NCBI GenBank assembly: GCA_002413145.1
Contig: DHWK01000092.1
Span: 1,282 to 11,354 of the forward strand
DNA: 10,073 nt
Direction: 5' to 3'
Source: a bacterium UBP12_UBA5184
GTDB taxonomy: Bacteria > Vulcanimicrobiota > Vulcanimicrobiia > Vulcanimicrobiales > Vulcanimicrobiaceae
Position 1 is the first letter of the stretch. Every line of letters begins with the position of its first letter. The notes under the pieces are model-generated. The model ran no database searches. It saw only the letters and a program-made list of their open reading frames with translations, and was not told the origin of the DNA. The translations under genes and the position numbers were made by a program. This document shows positions 7,029 through 10,073 of this stretch, piece after piece.

Positions 7029-7336
7029 AGTGGGATGTCGACGTCGAGCAGCGGCGCGTGCTGCTGCGCGCCGTAGACGTCGGTATCGCCGACGTCGCCC
7101 GATCCGACGGCGCGCGGGATCGTAGCCTTGAAGGCGTTACCGGCCGGAAACTCAGTGAACAGGACGTCGTTGACGTCGACGCCATACAGGCGCGCGAAGA
7201 GCGGCGGGCCGAGCGCGCCCGTCGCCCGGACTCGCTCGAACATCGCGCGATCTTCGAAGACCACGTCGATCGTCAGTTCGAAAGGCCCGGCGTTCTTGCT
7301 CTTGCAGACTTGGGCGATGTCGCGAATGAGTGCCAC
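7025..7336 (-). CDS. DUF4387 domain-containing protein
   Basis: A 103-residue protein of the DUF4387 family, function not established. Recognisable family segments are CKSKNAGPFELTIDVVF (about 11-27), ARLYGVDVNDVLF (about 48-60), KATIPR and the near C-terminal GDTDVYGAQQHAPLLDV (about 82-98). The length is that of the whole domain. In many genomes such genes lie next to AtuA/DUF1446 genes, as here, and some AtuA-family proteins carry an extra small C-terminal domain, so it may act as the small partner of the AtuA-like protein (inference). The start is GTG at 7336, one base after the AtuA-family stop, with GAGG at 7346-7349 nine bases upstream. Its TGA overlaps the TTG of the HyuB gene. No signal peptide or membrane segment, so it is probably cytosolic. 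Confidence 0.88.
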   Translation of the reverse strand: MALIRDIAQVCKSKNAGPFELTIDVVFEDRAMFERVRATGALGPPLFARLYGVDVNDVLFTEFPAGNAFKATIPRAVGSGDVGDTDVYGAQQHAPLLDVDIPL

Positions 7337-7337
7337 G

Positions 7338-8714
7338 TCAGACCGCCTCGTATTCGATGGGAAACATCTCGTAGGGATCGTTCGGCGCGACCACGTGGGA
7401 CAGCGTGAAGCGGTAACTCGGCTCCGGAATGACGTCCGAGGGAGAGAACGGGAAGGCCATGTTCCCTTCGCGGCACATCCGGCCGGGGAAATCGACGTGG
7501 AGCAAGTTGACCCGTGCCAGCGCGAGGACGGCGCTCGCGATCTCTTGCGTGTCGGCGATGACCTCGGCCAAGATGCCCAATTCGTGCGAGCGCACCTCTT
7601 GGATGGGTTCGCGCGGGCCCATCACGCCGTTGTGGCCGTAGACGCGGAAGATGAGCTTGTACTGGTTCGGCGAGACGTCGAGCGCGGCGGACTTGTCCTC
7701 GACGTTTTTGCGAACCGACTCCAGGAAACTATCGATCTGTCCGATCAGCATCGGATCGCGCGTGCCGCAAATCGTGATCGCGCGATAGCCGACGAATTCG
7801 GCCGCTTCGAGCTTGACGGTGTACGGCATCGGGCGCCACTGCATGCCGCTGATCTTGACGGTGCGCTCGGAGACCGCATCGAACCGGCAGTCGGTGCCGT
7901 CGAGGATCCCGCCGGGCTCGACGAAGATGCACGGGCTCGCATTTTCGTGCAGGCTGTGGTTGGCCGCGGAAAGCGGCGTGCAGACGCGTATCGGGTTCGT
8001 GGCCTCGACCACGATGTGATCGCCGGCGACGGTCGTGAGCAAACAGTCGTGTCCCTTGGGCGTCGCCGCCGTCGCGCCGCACTCGAGAAACTTCCCGGCG
8101 TACCACGAGGGCGCCGGCGCTTGGCCCGACCGAATTGCGCACGCCGCCCATGGCGCGGGATCGCTACTGCGGCCCGCCAGGATCACCTGGGCGCCTTCGT
8201 CCAGCGCGCGCGCCCACGGTTCCGACCCCATCATCGCCGTAATGTGTGCCGCTCGGTCGATCGTCGCCTCATCCAGCGGCCCCGCTTTGCCCAGCGGCTT
8301 GATCCGCCCATCGGCGAGGCGCCGTTTGATCGACGCTTTGTCCTGTTCGGAGTGAATTGTGGCTAGCCGGAAATGGTGGCCGTCTTCGCGCGCGATCTCG
8401 CGCACGATGTCGCAAACGATCGCGAGATGCGGATCGGAACCGGACCCTCCGCAACTGCCGACGAGCAACGGAATGTTCGCACCGAGCGCGGCACGCAGCA
8501 TCAGCCGAAGATCCCGCTTCATCGCCCGGCGGGAGTTCACGGTCTTCCCCGAGCCGAGGTAGTACGGACCGGGATCGGTGCTTCCGCCGTCGACGCCGAT
8601 CATGTGCGGCTTGACCGCCAAGCCGGCCGCAAGCGAGGCTTCCGGGAAACCGTATCCGAGCAATCCGCTGGTGGAGAGGAGACGGAATTCGTCCGTCGCG
8701 ATCGTGGTGGTCAT
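7338..8714 (-). CDS. AtuA-family (DUF1446) protein
   Basis: A 458-residue protein of the family named after AtuA of the Pseudomonas acyclic terpene (citronellol/geraniol) utilisation cluster; the reaction of AtuA is not established as far as I know. Family features are a glycine-rich N-terminal segment, VDGGSTDPGPYYLGSG (41-56), followed by KRDLRLML and PLLVGSCGGSGSDPH, then IHSEQDKASIKRRLADGRI and, further on, a DPAPWAACA segment. The C-terminal half (YKLIFRVYGHNGVMGPREP and after) is also typical of this branch. There is no other sign of a terpene pathway here (no geranyl-CoA carboxylase or acyl-CoA dehydrogenase), so a terpene role should not be assumed from the name. ATG at 8714 has GAGG at 8722-8725, 7 bases upstream; the gap to the ABC ATPase gene is 19 bases. 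DUF4387 follows after 1 base, suggesting that the two products work together. Confidence 0.9.
   Translation of the reverse strand: MTTTIATDEFRLLSTSGLLGYGFPEASLAAGLAVKPHMIGVDGGSTDPGPYYLGSGKTVNSRRAMKRDLRLMLRAALGANIPLLVGSCGGSGSDPHLAIVCDIVREIAREDGHHFRLATIHSEQDKASIKRRLADGRIKPLGKAGPLDEATIDRAAHITAMMGSEPWARALDEGAQVILAGRSSDPAPWAACAIRSGQAPAPSWYAGKFLECGATAATPKGHDCLLTTVAGDHIVVEATNPIRVCTPLSAANHSLHENASPCIFVEPGGILDGTDCRFDAVSERTVKISGMQWRPMPYTVKLEAAEFVGYRAITICGTRDPMLIGQIDSFLESVRKNVEDKSAALDVSPNQYKLIFRVYGHNGVMGPREPIQEVRSHELGILAEVIADTQEIASAVLALARVNLLHVDFPGRMCREGNMAFPFSPSDVIPEPSYRFTLSHVVAPNDPYEMFPIEYEAV
7346..7349 (-). promoter_or_regulatory. Ribosome binding site GAGG supporting the GTG start of the DUF4387 gene
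   Basis: On the - strand GAGG stands 9 bases before the GTG at 7336, inside the last codons of the AtuA-family gene. It decides the start in favour of GTG, since no ATG occurs nearby in frame and the family N-terminus begins here. Confidence 0.5.
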
Positions 8715-8721
8715 CGTTTGG

Positions 8722-8725
8722 CCTC
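8722..8725 (-). promoter_or_regulatory. Ribosome binding site GAGG of the AtuA-family gene
   Basis: On the - strand GAGG lies 7 bases before the ATG at 8714, within the 19-base gap after the ABC ATPase stop. This is the longest intergenic gap of the leftward operon. Too short for a promoter of its own to be evident. Confidence 0.55.
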
Positions 8726-8733
8726 GATCTTCT

Positions 8734-9528
8734 CTAGGCGAGATGTTCTTCGGCGAGTGCGTCCTTCTTGAGGACCTGCCAGATGGAGCGGCGGATCTCG
8801 AGAAACTCCGGACTGGTCTTCAGACCCTCGCTGCGCGGACGCGGAAAGGGCACCGGCATCGTCAATTCGATCCTGGCCGGCGACTTCGAGAAAACGAGAA
8901 TCCGATCGGCCAAGTAGATCGCTTCCTCGATGCTGTGCGTGACGAAGATCGCCGTCTTCTTGTCCCGCTCCCAAATGTGCAGCAATTGATCCTGGAGCAG
9001 ATCGCGAGTCTGAATGTCGAGCGCCCCAAAGGGCTCGTCCATCAACAAAACCTCCGGCCGGATCGCAAGCGCGCGTGCGAGCCCAACCCGTTGTTGCATC
9101 CCCCCACTCAGTTCGTGCGGATAGGCGTCTTCGAAACCTTGCAAGCCCACGAGTGCGATGTAGCTGCGACTCGCTTCGCGCCGCTCGGCCGGCGGCATGC
9201 CCTGCAGTTCCAAACCGAACTCGACGTTCCCGAGCGCCGTGCGCCACGGGAAGAGATCGAAACTCTGAAACACCATCCCGCGGCCTTGCCCCGACCCGGT
9301 GACCGCTTTCCCGTTCAAATAGACTGCGCCGCTGTCGGGCGGAATCAAACCGTCGATGAGCCGCAGCAGCGTGGATTTTCCACACCCGCTCGGACCGATG
9401 ATCGCCAGGAATTCCAGGTCTGCGACCTCAAACGAGAGCCCGTCGACCACGCGGAGCGGCTCGTCCTTGGCGCGCCGGAAACATTTGGTAAGGTCGCGGA
9501 CTTCGAGCTTCGGCGACGCAGCGATCAA
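8734..9528 (-). CDS. ABC transporter ATP-binding protein, NitT/TauT (nitrate/sulfonate/taurine) type
   Basis: A 264-residue ATPase that would power import through an inner-membrane permease. All nucleotide-binding elements are intact: Walker A GPSGCGKST (45-53), Q-loop Gln88 in FQSFDLFPW, signature LSGGMQQR (140-147), Walker B VLLMDEP (160-166) followed by FGALD, and H-loop His198 in VTHSIEEA. The PW after the Q-loop, the wording around the signature and the EEAIYLADRILVFS stretch are typical of the SsuB/TauB/NrtD-like group that serves nitrate, sulfonates, taurine, pyrimidine precursors and other small solutes; the solute cannot be read from the ATPase. The start is TTG at 9528, overlapping the stop of the substrate-binding protein gene (TTGA). 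Alternative starts downstream would trim the first beta strand (KLEVRDLTK). No permease gene is in the window; it is expected upstream, beyond the right edge. Confidence 0.95.
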   Translation of the reverse strand: MIAASPKLEVRDLTKCFRRAKDEPLRVVDGLSFEVADLEFLAIIGPSGCGKSTLLRLIDGLIPPDSGAVYLNGKAVTGSGQGRGMVFQSFDLFPWRTALGNVEFGLELQGMPPAERREASRSYIALVGLQGFEDAYPHELSGGMQQRVGLARALAIRPEVLLMDEPFGALDIQTRDLLQDQLLHIWERDKKTAIFVTHSIEEAIYLADRILVFSKSPARIELTMPVPFPRPRSEGLKTSPEFLEIRRSIWQVLKKDALAEEHLA

Positions 9529-10073
9529 AGGCCTTGCTTTCTCAATTCCTTCATCGCCTGCTCGGCATAGGACGGATCGATCACGTCCTTGATCTTCAGG
9601 CTACCCCGGATATCGCCGGCCGCTTTGTAGATCGGCAGAAGATCTTTCATGTCGTTTGCCGTGAGGATATTGTAATCGGGCCACGCACGGACGTCCTTGA
9701 CGAGTTTGGCCCACAACGGCTTGAGCGTTTCCTCGGTGGTCTCGTTTGCTTTCGGAATCGTCGCGTACTTGCGGTACATCTGCAGGTACCAGGTGAAATC
9801 ACGATTGGCGCGACGGAAGGCGCTCGTCGTCGCCTTGAGCAGGTCGATCGCGGCGCGTGCGTTTCCGGGCTTCTTGAGCCACCCCCCCGAGCAAGCCCAA
9901 ACCTCGTTGACCCACAGCCGGTAGAACTCCCATGGCTGAAACAAGACCTTATAGGGTCCTTGCTTGAGGAGTTCGGCCGCCTGATCGAAGTGGATCGGAA
10001 CGGCCTGCACGCGGCCTGAGATTAGCGCGCGCAAACGCCCGCCCGAGCCGCCGATCTCGACGATCGCGGTCCG
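9525..10073 (-). CDS. ABC transporter substrate-binding protein, NMT1/TauA-like (5' end beyond the window)
   Basis: The C-terminal 182 residues of a periplasmic (or lipid-anchored) solute receptor of the NitT/TauT class, partner of the following ATPase. The frame stays open to the last base, beginning RTAIVEIGGSGGRLRALISG; the first possible start inside the window (TTG at 10034) is internal. Typical family features are the IGGSGGRLRALISGRVQAVPI stretch, in which the receptor lobe contacts its ligand, then an FQPWEFYRLWVNEVWA segment and a helical C-terminal region (NARAAIDLLKATTSAFRRA...). The signal peptide and N-lobe are outside the window. A run of seven C bases at 9882-9888 falls in the codons for CSGGW; the frame continues normally through it, so no frameshift is apparent. 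Its TGA overlaps the TTG start of the ATPase gene. It is the most upstream visible member of the leftward operon. Confidence 0.88.
   Translation of the reverse strand, partial: RTAIVEIGGSGGRLRALISGRVQAVPIHFDQAAELLKQGPYKVLFQPWEFYRLWVNEVWACSGGWLKKPGNARAAIDLLKATTSAFRRANRDFTWYLQMYRKYATIPKANETTEETLKPLWAKLVKDVRAWPDYNILTANDMKDLLPIYKAAGDIRGSLKIKDVIDPSYAEQAMKELRKQGL

Noticed and set aside
5901..7076. A 391-codon open frame on the + strand opposite the HyuB gene
   Set aside because: Same Arg/Asp/Val-rich composition as other antisense shadows, no domain, and it fully overlaps a conserved gene.
7128..8366. A 412-codon open frame on the + strand opposite the AtuA-family gene
   Set aside because: Its translation is rich in Arg, Asp and Ala without recognisable domains, and the opposite strand holds a clear family protein. 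Long antisense frames are common in high-GC DNA.
7338..8714. Terpene degradation pathway suggested by the AtuA family name
   Set aside because: No geranyl-CoA carboxylase, acyl-CoA dehydrogenase or other terpene-pathway gene is present. The name is inherited from one member of a broad family.
9882..9888. Run of seven C bases in the substrate-binding protein gene as a possible frameshift
   Set aside because: The protein remains family-like on both sides in the same frame, so no frameshift is needed.

Overview
The window is GC-rich, gene-dense bacterial DNA with no RNA genes, insertion sequences, CRISPR arrays or prophage genes that I can see. Start-codon use (ATG, GTG, TTG), tight overlaps and strong G/C bias at third codon positions suggest a high-GC, probably soil-type bacterium. 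My impression is an uncultured lineage such as Eremiobacterota, but that is a weak guess, since no taxonomic marker is present.

Layout. Left part, + strand: the probable last 18 codons of an upstream gene (ending at 59), then a dihydrolipoamide-dehydrogenase-like flavin disulfide reductase (122-1471), a weak hairpin just after its stop, and a small NIPSNAP-family protein (1613-1927) with a good ribosome binding site. From 1934 to the right edge everything is on the - strand and reads leftward as one compact gene cluster. In transcription order it holds the C-terminal part of an ABC substrate-binding protein (cut by the window edge), a NitT/TauT-type ABC ATPase, an AtuA/DUF1446-family protein, a DUF4387 protein, a HyuB-type and a HyuA-type hydantoinase/oxoprolinase subunit, and an MmgE/PrpD-family protein. 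Four of the six junctions are 4-base stop/start overlaps (two ATGA, two TTGA), one gap is 1 base and one is 19 bases, so this is very probably a single operon whose promoter and permease gene lie beyond position 10073. The two groups converge with only 6 bases between their stop codons.

How the genes may work together (inference). The ABC parts would import a small organic solute. HyuA/HyuB would attack a carbonyl, lactam or cyclic amide in an ATP-dependent step. AtuA plus DUF4387, two families without a settled reaction that I know of, would act on a related intermediate. The MmgE/PrpD protein would do a dehydration, isomerisation or decarboxylation of a carboxylic acid. This combination looks like an uncharacterised catabolic pathway, and the substrate cannot be read from sequence. 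The flavin reductase and NIPSNAP genes are not clearly connected to it.
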